The notes: generated by a model not told the origin, from the sequence alone. A stretch of 64,000 nucleotides of DNA from Clostridia bacterium (GCA_017431035.1 JAFRLW010000012.1:1-64000); one strand, 5' to 3'; positions 7,828 to 17,071 are shown, counted from the first letter of the stretch. Translations and numbers: made by a program.

Positions 7828-7856
7828 AGTATAGCATATATAGAGAGGGATTTCAA
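7828..7856 (-). promoter_or_regulatory. Sigma-A-type promoter of lipoprotein gene
   Basis: On the minus strand TTGAAA (7856-7851) and TATACT (7833-7828) are separated by 17 bp. The predicted start lies about 40 nt upstream of the lipoprotein ATG. Confidence 0.65.
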
Positions 7857-7894
7857 GAAAAAAGAAAACCCCGCCCTTCGGCGTTTAATGAAGC

Positions 7895-7909
7895 GTTTGC
7901 TTTGCAAAC
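7895..7909. repeat. Small hairpin with AATGAAG linker
   Basis: GTTTGC-TTT-GCAAAC is preceded by AATGAAGC. The same linker plus three-base-loop design recurs in the hairpin array at 18651-18847, which also lies beside a tRNA gene. Confidence 0.5.
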
Positions 7910-7951
7910 ATGAAACACTCGCCTACGCTACAGCACGGCTGAAAAGAAAAC

Positions 7952-7973
7952 GAGCAGACCGAAAATTCTGCTC
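7952..7973 (-). terminator. Second hairpin terminator downstream of tRNA-Pro
   Basis: On the minus strand GAGCAGA and TCTGCTC flank an eight-base loop and are followed by GTTTTCTTTT. It is a back-up stop for transcripts leaving tRNA-Pro. Confidence 0.6.
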
Positions 7974-7987
7974 AATCGAAAAAAATA

Positions 7988-8077
7988 GAGTGTTCATAAC
8001 GCAAGTTAAAAACGCGAGGTACAGACTATAAAAAACGAGAACCTCAATTACGCGAATTGCGTGTCGAGGCTCTCGAC
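7988..8077 (-). terminator. tRNA-Pro terminator within repeat copy B
   Basis: Directly after the encoded CCA, the minus strand reads GTCGAGAGCCTC, a loop with an inner AATTCGCGTAATT palindrome, then GAGGTTCTCG and TTTTTT. This is a Rho-independent terminator. The whole block, continuing to about 7988, is duplicated at 6890-6996. Confidence 0.8.
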
Positions 8078-8154
8078 TGGTCGAGGTGACAGGACTTGAA
8101 CCTGCGGCCTCTGCGTCCCGAACGCAGCGCTCTACCAAACTGAGCCACACCTCG
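8078..8154 (-). tRNA. tRNA-Pro (anticodon CGG), CCA encoded
   Basis: The 77-nt sequence folds as a full cloverleaf: acceptor CGAGGTG/CACCTCG, D-arm GGCTCAGTTTGGTAGAGC, anticodon stem CTGCG/CGCAG with loop TTCGGGA (anticodon CGG), and T-arm CGCAGGTTCAAGTCCTGTC-like with the TTCAA core. A and CCA are encoded at the 3' end. The terminator follows at once. Confidence 0.95.
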
Positions 8155-8264
8155 TTTTATGCCATATCATTATATAAAAGTCTTTTGTAAAAGTCAACTG
8201 ATATTTGTAAAATCTTTTTATTTTATCCCCATATATATAAATATATATTAGATAAAATATACTA

Positions 8265-8293
8265 TTTACATTTATATTTTTATATGTTATACT
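8265..8293 (+). promoter_or_regulatory. dnaA promoter
   Basis: TTTACA (8265-8270) and TATACT (8288-8293) are spaced 17 bp apart in a very AT-rich stretch, leaving a leader of about 45 nt before dnaA. A DnaA box (TGTGGATAA, 8321-8329) lies in the leader and could allow autoregulation. Confidence 0.75.
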
Positions 8294-8345
8294 TAATTAT
8301 ACAATATTTCAATTAAAAATTGTGGATAAAAAAGGATGTGAAAAA

Positions 8346-9680
8346 ATGCCGGTTAATTCTATTAACGATCTTTGGGCAAAAGTTTGTGACGAGTGCAAAA
8401 AACAGGTTACGGAACTTGCCTTTAATACTTTTTTTAAGTTTTTAACCCCTGAATATATCGACGCCGATAAGTTTGTTTTATCTTGTGAGAACGAATACCT
8501 TAGAACCACGCTTGAAAGTTTATATAAAGATATAATCAAAAATTCAATAACGGCAGTTACGGGACTTGAGATTTCTCCTGAGTTTATTGTGGCAAATAAT
8601 GAAGAAAAGATAAAACTTGCCGAAACAAAAAGCGAGGGGTTATCTTTTGAAAACTTTTTTACCTTTGATAATTTTATAGTCGGCTCTTCTAACAAGTTTG
8701 CATATACCGCTTCTATGGCGGTGGCGGAAAAAGACAGTATAGTTTATAACCCGCTTATAATTTACGGTCCTTCGGGTATTGGTAAAACTCATTTGCTTCT
8801 TGCTATAAAAAATTATATTTTGAATAAATATCCTTTCAAAAAGGTTGTTTATACAAGGGGCGAGGATTTTACCAACCAACTTATAGAAGCGCTTCAAAAA
8901 GGTAAAGCCGGAATGAATATGCTTGAAGATTTTCGTGAAAAATACCGCAAGGCTGACGTTTTGCTTATAGATGATATTCACTTCATTGCAGGCAAAGAAC
9001 AAACGCAGGAAGAGTTTTTTAACACATTTAACACCCTTTATCAGTCCAACAAACAAATCGTTGTTACAATAGATAGACCATTAAAGGATATAAAAACTCT
9101 TGACGACAGGATACGTTCCCGTTTTTCAGCCGGTCTTTTTGCCGATATTACTCCGCCTGATTTTGAAACAAGGGTAGGAATAATAAAGAAAAAAGCCGAA
9201 CAGTCGGGAATAACCATAAATGACAATATTGTTTATTATATTGCCGAACATATAAAGAAAAATATACGTCAAATAGAGGGCGTTGTAAAAAAACTCGGGG
9301 CATATATAAAACTTCAAGGAAAAACACCTAATCTGACCGTTGTTCAAGAGTTTATAAAAGACGTTATTGAAGATACTTCAAAAGAGCCTATCAAGGTTGA
9401 AAAGATTATATCGGAAGTTGCGAGAACATACAACGTTTCGGAGAATGATATTTTATCAAACAGAAAAACCGCCGATTTAGTTCTTGCAAGGCAGGTTGCT
9501 ATGTATATTTCAAGAGAAACCACCGACCTTTCATACAAGGCAATAGGCGAGAGTTTCGGAAAAGACCATACAACCGTTCTATATAACGTTAACCGTGTTG
9601 AAGAGTTTTTGAAAACAAGACCTTATGAAAAAGAACTTATTGACGATATTATAAAAAATCTTTTAGGCGACGAATCTTAA
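8346..9680 (+). CDS. dnaA: Chromosomal replication initiator protein DnaA
   Basis: This 444-residue AAA+ initiator binds DnaA boxes and opens the origin. The N-terminal domain I is followed by Walker A GPSGIGKTH (about 141-149), Walker B LLIDDIHFI and the sensor region. The C-terminal HTH carries the DnaA signature AIGESFGKDHTTVLY. I chose ATG 8346 because AAGGATGTG sits at proper spacing; an in-frame GTG at 8322 would add eight residues but coincides with the TGTGGATAA box and has no ribosome site. The linker (domain II) is short. Confidence 0.98.
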   Translation: MPVNSINDLWAKVCDECKKQVTELAFNTFFKFLTPEYIDADKFVLSCENEYLRTTLESLYKDIIKNSITAVTGLEISPEFIVANNEEKIKLAETKSEGLSFENFFTFDNFIVGSSNKFAYTASMAVAEKDSIVYNPLIIYGPSGIGKTHLLLAIKNYILNKYPFKKVVYTRGEDFTNQLIEALQKGKAGMNMLEDFREKYRKADVLLIDDIHFIAGKEQTQEEFFNTFNTLYQSNKQIVVTIDRPLKDIKTLDDRIRSRFSAGLFADITPPDFETRVGIIKKKAEQSGITINDNIVYYIAEHIKKNIRQIEGVVKKLGAYIKLQGKTPNLTVVQEFIKDVIEDTSKEPIKVEKIISEVARTYNVSENDILSNRKTADLVLARQVAMYISRETTDLSYKAIGESFGKDHTTVLYNVNRVEEFLKTRPYEKELIDDIIKNLLGDES

Positions 9681-9682
9681 AA

Positions 9683-9860
9683 TTATCCACTTTATTAACC
9701 TTAATTAACCGATTACTTATCCACCATAATAATTTTTGGTAAAGTTGTTATAATTATCCACAAATTATTAACAAGTTCAGGTTTATAAAATAATAGCTTA
9801 TTTTAGCCGTAAAGAATACTTTTCCACAATTTCCACCGCATATATTACTACTGTTATTTT
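9683..9860. other. oriC: Chromosome origin (oriC) between dnaA and dnaN
   Basis: Three DnaA boxes lie in this gap: TTATCCACT (9683-9691), TTATCCACC (9717-9725) and TTATCCACA (9754-9762). Weaker boxes TTTTCCACA (9820-9828) and ATTTCCACC (9829-9837) follow. Immediately downstream the sequence TATTACTACTGTTATTTTAA (9843-9862) resembles the DnaA-trio element of Bacillus (repeats of a three-base unit read on one strand), then an AT-rich stretch. This box-trio-AT order is the basal unwinding layout. Confidence 0.85.
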
Positions 9861-9894
9861 AATATTATTTTTATAGAGAAAGGAAACCGAAAAA

Positions 9895-11001
9895 ATGAAA
9901 ATTAAAGTTGAACGCAGTTTACTTAGCGAAGTAGTTTCCCGTTTACAAAAAGTTGTAGGCAACAAAACCTCAATGCCGGTTCTTGAAGGAATACTCATTT
10001 CAGCAGAAACCGATAAAGTCACCCTTATTTCATATAATCTTGAAATGGGTATGAGAAAAGAGATTTATGCCGACGTAGAAGAAGAGGGAGATATTGTAAT
10101 CAATGCAAAAATCCTCTCTGATATTGTAAGAAAACTTCGTGGCGATTATGTTGTTATAGAAACAAATGAACGTCTTACCTGCACTATCAGTTGTAAAGAT
10201 ACAGTATTTGAGATTATGGGTATGGCGGCGAGTGATTATCCCGAAATGCCCGTTGTTTCAGAGGGTAATAGAATATCGGTATCGGGCGAACAATTTTCAG
10301 ATATGGTTAGAGGAACACTTTTTGCCGTTTCTCAAATAGAGGGAACAAAACCGATACTCACAGGACTTAATATTTCTCTAAAAGGCGGAGTTTTACAATT
10401 TGTAGGAATTGACGGATTTCGTCTTGCTATAAGAAGAGAACAAACCGAAATGACAGAAGATATCAATTTTGTTGTTTCAGGCAGAGCGGTTAACGAAATT
10501 GTAAAACTTATAGATGAAAAATGTGAAAATATTGAAATTATAGTAGGAAAAAGACTTATATCCTTTAATATTGACGGATATTTGTTTATTTCTAGGCTTC
10601 TTGACGGCGAGTTTGTAAACTTTGAAAAAATTATTCCGCAGGATAATAAAGAAAAAATAATTATTGACCGTGCTGATTTTATAGAAACGGTTGAACGTGT
10701 TTCTCTTCTTATAAACGATAGTTTTACAACACCTGTAAGATGTGCCTTTGAAAATGATTTTGTAAATATTTCCTGCGCTACCGCAGCAGGCAGAGTAAAT
10801 GAGAAATTTGTTTTGTCATTAGAGGGAGAGCCTTTTGAAATAGGACTTAACAGCAGATATTTGCTTGAGGCTTTGCGTGCTACCGACGCCGAAAAGGTTA
10901 CTATTAAGTTCAACGGACCAAATACAGGCGTTTTAATTCTTCCCGAAAATGAAAATGATATAGACTTTACCTATATAATAATGCCTATGAGGATAAAATA
11001 A
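9895..11001 (+). CDS. dnaN: DNA polymerase III subunit beta (sliding clamp)
   Basis: This 368-residue protein is of normal length for the three-domain beta clamp that tethers replicative and repair polymerases to DNA. Family-typical segments include MKIKVERSLL, LEGILISAET, DGFRLAIRR and the C-terminal IIMPMRI. AGAAAGGAAACCG precedes the ATG. It is the second gene of the origin operon and is followed directly, without a gap, by the S4-domain gene. Confidence 0.97.
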   Translation: MKIKVERSLLSEVVSRLQKVVGNKTSMPVLEGILISAETDKVTLISYNLEMGMRKEIYADVEEEGDIVINAKILSDIVRKLRGDYVVIETNERLTCTISCKDTVFEIMGMAASDYPEMPVVSEGNRISVSGEQFSDMVRGTLFAVSQIEGTKPILTGLNISLKGGVLQFVGIDGFRLAIRREQTEMTEDINFVVSGRAVNEIVKLIDEKCENIEIIVGKRLISFNIDGYLFISRLLDGEFVNFEKIIPQDNKEKIIIDRADFIETVERVSLLINDSFTTPVRCAFENDFVNISCATAAGRVNEKFVLSLEGEPFEIGLNSRYLLEALRATDAEKVTIKFNGPNTGVLILPENENDIDFTYIIMPMRIK

Positions 11002-11214
11002 ATGCGAGAAATAACCATAAAAACTCCGTTTATCAAACTTGACAGTCTGCTGAAATTCGCCGGTCTTTGTGACAGCGGCGGAATTGCCAAAGCGATTATT
11101 CAGTCGGGTGAGGTTACAGTAAACGGCGAGGTTTGCCTTATGAGAGGGAAAAAAATTAAAAACGGCGACACCGTGACTTTTAACGGTCAGACACTGAAAA
11201 TAAATGCAAATTAA
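11002..11214 (+). CDS. yaaA: S4-domain RNA-binding protein YaaA
   Basis: The 70-residue protein is a single S4 RNA-binding fold, with the pattern LDSLLKFAGLCDSGGIAKAI, QSGEVTVNGE and RGKKIKNGDTV. The conserved position between dnaN and recF identifies it as YaaA, thought to act with the 50S ribosome. The ATG begins at the base after the dnaN stop, and its end overlaps recF by 11 bp. Confidence 0.9.
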   Translation: MREITIKTPFIKLDSLLKFAGLCDSGGIAKAIIQSGEVTVNGEVCLMRGKKIKNGDTVTFNGQTLKINAN

Positions 11215-12268
11215 AAGTTTATATTCAAAAAACTTCCGCAATTTAGACGTAAATATTGATAATTTCAGTGATGAGATGAACATTATTTGCGGAGAAAATG
11301 CGCAGGGAAAAACAAATCTGCTCGAGGCTCTTTGGCTTTTTACTGGTGCAAAAAGTTTCAGAAGCGGAAATGAAAGCAATTTTATAAAGTTCGGCGAGAA
11401 TAAAGGAATTATAAAAACCGAGTTTATTTCAGGCGGCGTAAAAAACACCGCCAAAATGGAGTTTTCGGAAAAAAGAACGGCATATTTTAATGATAAAGCC
11501 CTTCAAAATCCTTCTAAACTTGCCGGAAAGTTTAATGCGGTTATTTTCACGCCCGACGATATAAGTATTGTGCGTGACGGACCCGAAAAAAGACGACGTT
11601 TTTTAGACCTTAATATAGGACAAATATTTCCGCAATATATAGAAATACTCAGAGATTATCTTCGTGCCGTAAAACAAAGAAACGAGATAATAAAAAATCT
11701 TCGTTATGATTCCACCGCCGGCATTATGCTTGATTCTTTTGAAGAAACAATAGCCGAAAAGGGCGAAATAATTAAAGATTACAGAAGAAAATACGTTTTA
11801 CTGTTAAACGATAACCTTTTTAGTATTTATAACGGTTTATCAAGCGGCAGAGAGGAAATATATTTAAGTTATTTTGAAAAAAACGGAGAAAAGCCTCTTA
11901 TTGACACCTTAATTGAAAAAAGAAAAGAGGATGTTTTCACCGGAAAAACCTCTGTAGGACCGCATAGAGATGACCTTGATATAAGAATAAACGGTATAAG
12001 CGCCAGGTCTTTTGGATCTCAGGGTCAAAAGCGAAGCGTTGCTCTGTCTCTAAAACTTGCTTCGGCTGAGGTTATCAGGGGAAAAACGGGTGAATACCCC
12101 GTGTGTTTGCTTGATGACGTTATGAGCGAACTTGACGAAAAGCGCCAAAATTATATTCTTAATCACATAAGCGGTTGGCAGTCCTTTATCACCTGTTGTG
12201 ACGAGGCAACTGTTTCAAGGCTTAAAAGAGGAAAAATAATAGAAATAAAAAACGGAGAAACTGTGTAA
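11204..12268 (+). CDS. recF: DNA replication/repair protein RecF
   Basis: This 354-residue SMC-like ATPase helps load RecA at gaps. Walker A GENAQGKT is at about residues 30-37, the ABC signature SFGSQGQKRSVALSLKLA at about 271-288, and Walker B VCLLDDVMSELD follows. The length is normal. It overlaps yaaA by 11 bp at its start, and its TAA shares a base with the next ATG. Confidence 0.96.
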   Translation: MQIKSLYSKNFRNLDVNIDNFSDEMNIICGENAQGKTNLLEALWLFTGAKSFRSGNESNFIKFGENKGIIKTEFISGGVKNTAKMEFSEKRTAYFNDKALQNPSKLAGKFNAVIFTPDDISIVRDGPEKRRRFLDLNIGQIFPQYIEILRDYLRAVKQRNEIIKNLRYDSTAGIMLDSFEETIAEKGEIIKDYRRKYVLLLNDNLFSIYNGLSSGREEIYLSYFEKNGEKPLIDTLIEKRKEDVFTGKTSVGPHRDDLDIRINGISARSFGSQGQKRSVALSLKLASAEVIRGKTGEYPVCLLDDVMSELDEKRQNYILNHISGWQSFITCCDEATVSRLKRGKIIEIKNGETV

Positions 12269-12531
12269 TGTATTTACACCTCGGCAACAACAAAATGATA
12301 AAGACCGACAGCGTTATCGGTATTTTTGACCTTGATAATGCCTCGGTTTCAAAAAGAACAAGAGATTTTCTTAATACCGCTCAAAAAAAAGGCGAGGTTA
12401 TAACGGTGGGAAACGAACTGCCTAAATCTTTTGTTGTTTGTTCAAAAAAAAGGGGAGAAAACAAGGTTTTTCTCTCGGTATTATCAAGCAAAGCGCTTAA
12501 GACACGAAGCGGATATATTGATTCGCTCTAA
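12268..12531 (+). CDS. remB: Extracellular matrix regulator RemB (DUF370)
   Basis: This 87-residue DUF370 protein begins MYLHLGNNKMIKTDSVIGIF, as in RemB/YaaB. The position between recF and gyrB is the conserved one. RemA/RemB in Bacillus activate matrix and osmoprotection genes; the exact role in Clostridia is not known. The start overlaps the recF stop by one base (TAATG). Confidence 0.88.
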   Translation: MYLHLGNNKMIKTDSVIGIFDLDNASVSKRTRDFLNTAQKKGEVITVGNELPKSFVVCSKKRGENKVFLSVLSSKALKTRSGYIDSL

Positions 12532-12570
12532 AATAAAAGATTTTATTCTGAAAAGGAGAAACAAATATAT

Positions 12571-14514
12571 ATGAGTGAGGAGAAAATAACCCAAGTTACC
12601 GGGAAATATGATGAAAACTCAATTCAGGTACTTGAAGGGTTAGAGGCTGTAAGAAAACGACCGGGAATGTATATAGGTTCCACCGGCGAAAGAGGACTTC
12701 ACCACCTGGTTTATGAAATTGTTGATAACTCCATAGACGAGGCGCTTGCGGGATATTGCGATAAAATAGTGGTTGAACTTCTTGATGACGGTATCGTAAA
12801 GGTAACCGATAACGGACGTGGTATACCTGTAGGTATTCATCCGCAAAAAGGAATACCGACAGTAAGCGTTGTTTTCACAATTCTTCACGCCGGAGGTAAG
12901 TTCGGAGGAAACGGATACAAAGTATCAGGCGGTTTGCACGGCGTTGGCGCTTCGGTTGTAAACGCTTTGTCTTCCTGGCTTGAGGTTGAGGTTAAAGACG
13001 GCAAACACATCTACACCCAAAGGTATGAAAAGGGAAATATTGTTGAGGACCTTAAAATTGCAGGAGATACAAAAGAATCGGGAACTACCGTAATCTTTAA
13101 GCCCGACCCCACAATATTCACCGACACTACCACATTTGATTATGATACCTTGGTTTTAAGACTGAGAGAACAGGCGTTTCTTAACGCCGGTGTTCGCATT
13201 GTGCTTAAAGACAGCCGAGAAGATTCCGACAACTATGAAAAAGAAGAAGACTTTTGTTTTGAGGGCGGAATAAAATCTTACGTTGAGTTTTTGCTTGAAA
13301 AGGTGAAGAAAGAACCCTTAAACGAAAACGTTATCTATCTTTCGGGCAGCAAAAATAATGAAACTGCCGAGATAGCGCTTTTGTGGTCAACCGCTTATGA
13401 TAATAAAATAATGTCTTTTGCCAATACGTTACATACTATAGACGGCGGTACTCACGAAACAGCGTTTAAGCAGACTATAACAAGGGTGCTTAACAAATAT
13501 GCACACGATTTCAACAAAATAAAAGACTCCGCCGATAATCTTAAAGGCGACGACGTATTAGAGGGTCTTATCGCCGTTGTTTCGGTAAAACTTCCCGACG
13601 CTCAGTTTGAGAGCCAGACAAAAGCGAAACTCGGCAACACTTCAATAGGACAACTTGTAAGAGAGATAGTAAACGACCAGCTTTATCATTTCTTTGAGGA
13701 AAATCCCGCTGAGGCAAAAATAGTTATAGAAAAGGCTATTGCGGCTTCAAATGCACGTGAAGCGGCACAAAAAGCGAGAGACGCTTCAAGAAACAAAGCG
13801 GGTATCAGCGGAAAAACGAGAATGCCCGAAAAACTCAAAGACTGTATCTCAAACGACGCCACAAAAACCGAGTTGTTTATCGTCGAGGGAGATAGCGCCG
13901 GAGGCAGTGCCGTAGAGGGTAGAAACTCCACTTATCAGGCAATACTTCCTCTTTGGGGTAAAATGCTGAACGTTGAAAAAGCAAGAGAGGATAAAGTTTA
14001 CGGAAACGATAAACTCACCCCGGTTGTTATAGCGCTCGGCACCGGTATCGGCGAGCATTTCGATATAGAAAAACTCCGCTATGACAAAATAGTTATTATG
14101 GCGGATGCCGACGTCGACGGAAGCCACATCAGAACCCTTCTTTTAACCTTTTTCTTCCGCTATATGCCCGAGCTTATAGAAACCGGACATATATACCTCG
14201 CCCAGCCGCCGCTTTTCAGAGTAGCAAAGGGCAAAAAGTATTATGACGCTTTCACCGAGGAAGAGAGAGATAAATATATTGAAGAACTCGGCGGAAACGT
14301 TGACGTTCAGAGATATAAGGGTCTTGGTGAGATGGACCACGATCAACTTTGGGAAACAACCCTTGACCCCGAGCATAGAACAATGCTCAAAGTAACCATG
14401 GCGGACGCCGCTTTGGCTGACGAAGTTTTCACTATGTTAATGGGTGAAGAGGTTGAGCCGAGAAGAAAGTTTATTGAAGAAAACGCAGTCTTTGCTACTG
14501 ATCTTGATATATAA
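12571..14514 (+). CDS. gyrB: DNA gyrase subunit B
   Basis: This 647-residue type IIA topoisomerase subunit supplies the ATPase and TOPRIM parts. GHKL ATP-binding motifs are visible: YEIVDNSIDEAL around residues 48-59, DNGRGIP and GGLHGVGASVVNAL. TOPRIM EGDSAGGSA and metal-binding ADADVDGSHI are intact. The sequence ends with the conserved RRKFIEENA. AAAAGGAG lies nine bases before the ATG. gyrA follows after 14 bp. Confidence 0.98.
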   Translation: MSEEKITQVTGKYDENSIQVLEGLEAVRKRPGMYIGSTGERGLHHLVYEIVDNSIDEALAGYCDKIVVELLDDGIVKVTDNGRGIPVGIHPQKGIPTVSVVFTILHAGGKFGGNGYKVSGGLHGVGASVVNALSSWLEVEVKDGKHIYTQRYEKGNIVEDLKIAGDTKESGTTVIFKPDPTIFTDTTTFDYDTLVLRLREQAFLNAGVRIVLKDSREDSDNYEKEEDFCFEGGIKSYVEFLLEKVKKEPLNENVIYLSGSKNNETAEIALLWSTAYDNKIMSFANTLHTIDGGTHETAFKQTITRVLNKYAHDFNKIKDSADNLKGDDVLEGLIAVVSVKLPDAQFESQTKAKLGNTSIGQLVREIVNDQLYHFFEENPAEAKIVIEKAIAASNAREAAQKARDASRNKAGISGKTRMPEKLKDCISNDATKTELFIVEGDSAGGSAVEGRNSTYQAILPLWGKMLNVEKAREDKVYGNDKLTPVVIALGTGIGEHFDIEKLRYDKIVIMADADVDGSHIRTLLLTFFFRYMPELIETGHIYLAQPPLFRVAKGKKYYDAFTEEERDKYIEELGGNVDVQRYKGLGEMDHDQLWETTLDPEHRTMLKVTMADAALADEVFTMLMGEEVEPRRKFIEENAVFATDLDI

Positions 14515-14528
14515 GGAGGGAATAGAAA

Positions 14529-17051
14529 ATGCCAAAGCAAGAGAATATTTACTGGCCGGATGATGCTTCAACAAATATTGTTCCGGTAGAAATAGTAGAT
14601 GAAGTTAAAACAAGTATGCTTCAGTATTCTATGTCGGTACTTGTAGGACGTGCTATTCCCGACGTGAGAGACGGATTAAAGCCTGTTCACAGAAGAATAC
14701 TTTATACAATGTACGAAAACGGATTAACCCCCGATAAAGCGTACAGAAAATGCGCCGACACCGTGGGTGCGGTGCTTGGTAGATATCATCCACACGGTGA
14801 TACTTCGGTTTATGACGCCATGGTGCGTATGGCGCAGGACTTCTCACTTCGTTATCCGCTGATAGACGGACACGGAAACTTCGGTAATATCGACGGATAT
14901 GCCCCTGCTGCATACCGTTATACCGAGTCGAGAATGAACCGACTTTCCTATAGTATGCTTGATGATATTGATAAGGAAACGGTTGATTTTGTACCTAACT
15001 ACGATAACCGTTTGCAAGAACCGAGCGTTTTGCCGGTACGTTTTCCGCAACTGCTTGTTAACGGCTCTTCGGGTATTGCGGTTGGTATGGCGACCGAAAT
15101 ACCGCCTCATAATCTCGGTGAGATTATTGACGGTATGTGCTGCCTAATTGATAATCCCGACGCCGAACTTCAGGATATTTGCCAGTATATCAAAGGACCC
15201 GATTTCCCGACCGGCGGTATAATTATGGGCAGAAGCGGTATCAGAGCCGCCTACGCTACCGGACGTGGAAAAATCGTTATAAGAGGTAAAGCGGAAATTG
15301 AAGAAACCAAAAACGGCAGATTCAGAATTATTATTTCCGAAATACCCTATAAAGTTAAGAAACAGGAACTTGTAAAAGCGATTTATGACCTTGCCGCCGA
15401 TAAGAGAATAGAGGGAATAGATGACGTTGTCGACTATTCTTCCAAGAGAGACGGCGGTATCAGAATTATAGTAGATTTGAAAAAGGATGCAAATCCGCAG
15501 GTGGTGCTTAACAAACTTTATAAAAACACCTCTCTTCAAAGCACAATAGGCGTTATTTTACTTGCTATCGTAAACGGAAAACCGCAGGTATTAACCCTTA
15601 AAGAGATGCTTCAAAACTCTATTGACTTCCAGTGCGATATTATCCGCCGCCGCACCGTTTTCGACCGCAAAAAAGCGGCTGAAAGAGCCCATATTCTAGA
15701 GGGTCTTAAGGTTGCGCTTGATTTTATCGACGAGGTTATCTCTATTATCAGAAACAGCAAAACCATACCCGACAGTAAACAGGCGCTCACCGATAGATTC
15801 GGTCTTGACGATATTCAGACCACCGCTATCGTTCAGATGCAACTAGGCAAACTCGCCGGTATGGAAAAACAAAAGATTTTAGACGAACTAAAAGAGAAAC
15901 TCGACTTTATCAAAGAGTGTGACGAGATCCTCGCAAGCGAGCAAAGAATACTTGATATTGTTAAAACCGAGTCGCTTAATCTTCGTGATAAATATTCTGA
16001 CTGCCGCCGTACCGAAATAAGCGACGTTGCCGGTGAGGTTGATATTGAAGACCTTATCCCCGAAGAAGAGTGTGTCATCACCAAGACCGAAAACGGATAT
16101 ATTAAACGTCTTGCCGCCGATACCTATAACGTTCAGCATAGGGGCGGACGTGGTATCACCGGTATGACAACACGTGAAGAGGATACGGTAGAGAATATGT
16201 TTGTCTGCTCTTCACACGACCGCATAATGCTGTTTAGTAACCTCGGACGAGTTTACAGAATTAAAGCATACGAGATACCGGAGGGCAGCCGAACTGCCAA
16301 AGGTATGAGCCTTGTAAACGTTGTTCCTCTTATGCCGGGTGAAAAGATAAATGTTATCATACCCGTAACGCCTACCGATGAGGATGAGCGATATATTTGT
16401 ATGATAACCAAAAAAGGCGTTATAAAGCGTACCAGACTTACCGAGTTCAAGAACACAAGAAAGAGCGGTATTATCGCCATTTCCATTGATGAGGATGATG
16501 AACTCGCCCACGTTCGTATGACCGACGGCAACGATAATCTCCTTGTCGCAACAAGAAAAGGTAAGGCTATCAAGTTCAACGAGAGCCAGGTACGTTCTAT
16601 GGGAAGAACGGCGAGAGGCGTTCGTGCGATAGAGATACAAAACGACGATAACGTTGTTGATATGGCGCTTTGTAAAGACGACACGAGAATACTTACCGTC
16701 ACCGAAACGGGATACGGAAGAATAAGCCATATATCGAACTATCGTTTGCAGTCACGTGGCGGTAAAGGACTTACCAACTATCGCACCGCTAAATACGGCG
16801 ACGTTGCGGCGGTTCTCCCCGTTGAAGAAAATGAGGATATTATAATGATAGCCTCTAACGGTATTATCATCAGAATATTTGCCGGAGATATTTCGGAGTT
16901 TGCCCGTCCTGCTAAGGGCGTTCGTGTAATGCGTGTCGCCGAGGGCGAAAAGATACTCTCGGTTGCCAAAGCCGAACACGACGAAGCGGAAGTCACCGAT
17001 ACGCCTGAAGAGGCGGAAGCCGACGCAGGTGATACCGGCGAAGATAACTAA
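14529..17051 (+). CDS. gyrA: DNA gyrase subunit A
   Basis: This 840-residue breakage-reunion subunit has the active-site tyrosine at Y131, in the block AAYRYTESRM. The quinolone-determining region reads HPHGDTSVYD (about 88-97), with Thr at the E. coli Ser83 position and Asp at Asp87. The C-terminal beta-pinwheel holds the GyrA-box QHRGGRG, confirming gyrase rather than topo IV. The last 30 residues are acidic (Glu/Asp/Ala-rich). GGAGG precedes the ATG, and the gene is co-transcribed with gyrB. Confidence 0.98.
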   Translation: MPKQENIYWPDDASTNIVPVEIVDEVKTSMLQYSMSVLVGRAIPDVRDGLKPVHRRILYTMYENGLTPDKAYRKCADTVGAVLGRYHPHGDTSVYDAMVRMAQDFSLRYPLIDGHGNFGNIDGYAPAAYRYTESRMNRLSYSMLDDIDKETVDFVPNYDNRLQEPSVLPVRFPQLLVNGSSGIAVGMATEIPPHNLGEIIDGMCCLIDNPDAELQDICQYIKGPDFPTGGIIMGRSGIRAAYATGRGKIVIRGKAEIEETKNGRFRIIISEIPYKVKKQELVKAIYDLAADKRIEGIDDVVDYSSKRDGGIRIIVDLKKDANPQVVLNKLYKNTSLQSTIGVILLAIVNGKPQVLTLKEMLQNSIDFQCDIIRRRTVFDRKKAAERAHILEGLKVALDFIDEVISIIRNSKTIPDSKQALTDRFGLDDIQTTAIVQMQLGKLAGMEKQKILDELKEKLDFIKECDEILASEQRILDIVKTESLNLRDKYSDCRRTEISDVAGEVDIEDLIPEEECVITKTENGYIKRLAADTYNVQHRGGRGITGMTTREEDTVENMFVCSSHDRIMLFSNLGRVYRIKAYEIPEGSRTAKGMSLVNVVPLMPGEKINVIIPVTPTDEDERYICMITKKGVIKRTRLTEFKNTRKSGIIAISIDEDDELAHVRMTDGNDNLLVATRKGKAIKFNESQVRSMGRTARGVRAIEIQNDDNVVDMALCKDDTRILTVTETGYGRISHISNYRLQSRGGKGLTNYRTAKYGDVAAVLPVEENEDIIMIASNGIIIRIFAGDISEFARPAKGVRVMRVAEGEKILSVAKAEHDEAEVTDTPEEAEADAGDTGEDN

Positions 17052-17071
17052 CACACCAAAGGGGCGTTGTT

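Noticed and set aside
13741..13760. Third parS in gyrB (CACGTGAA)
   Set aside because: Only the central CACGTGAA core matches; the outer bases differ from the consensus at several positions.
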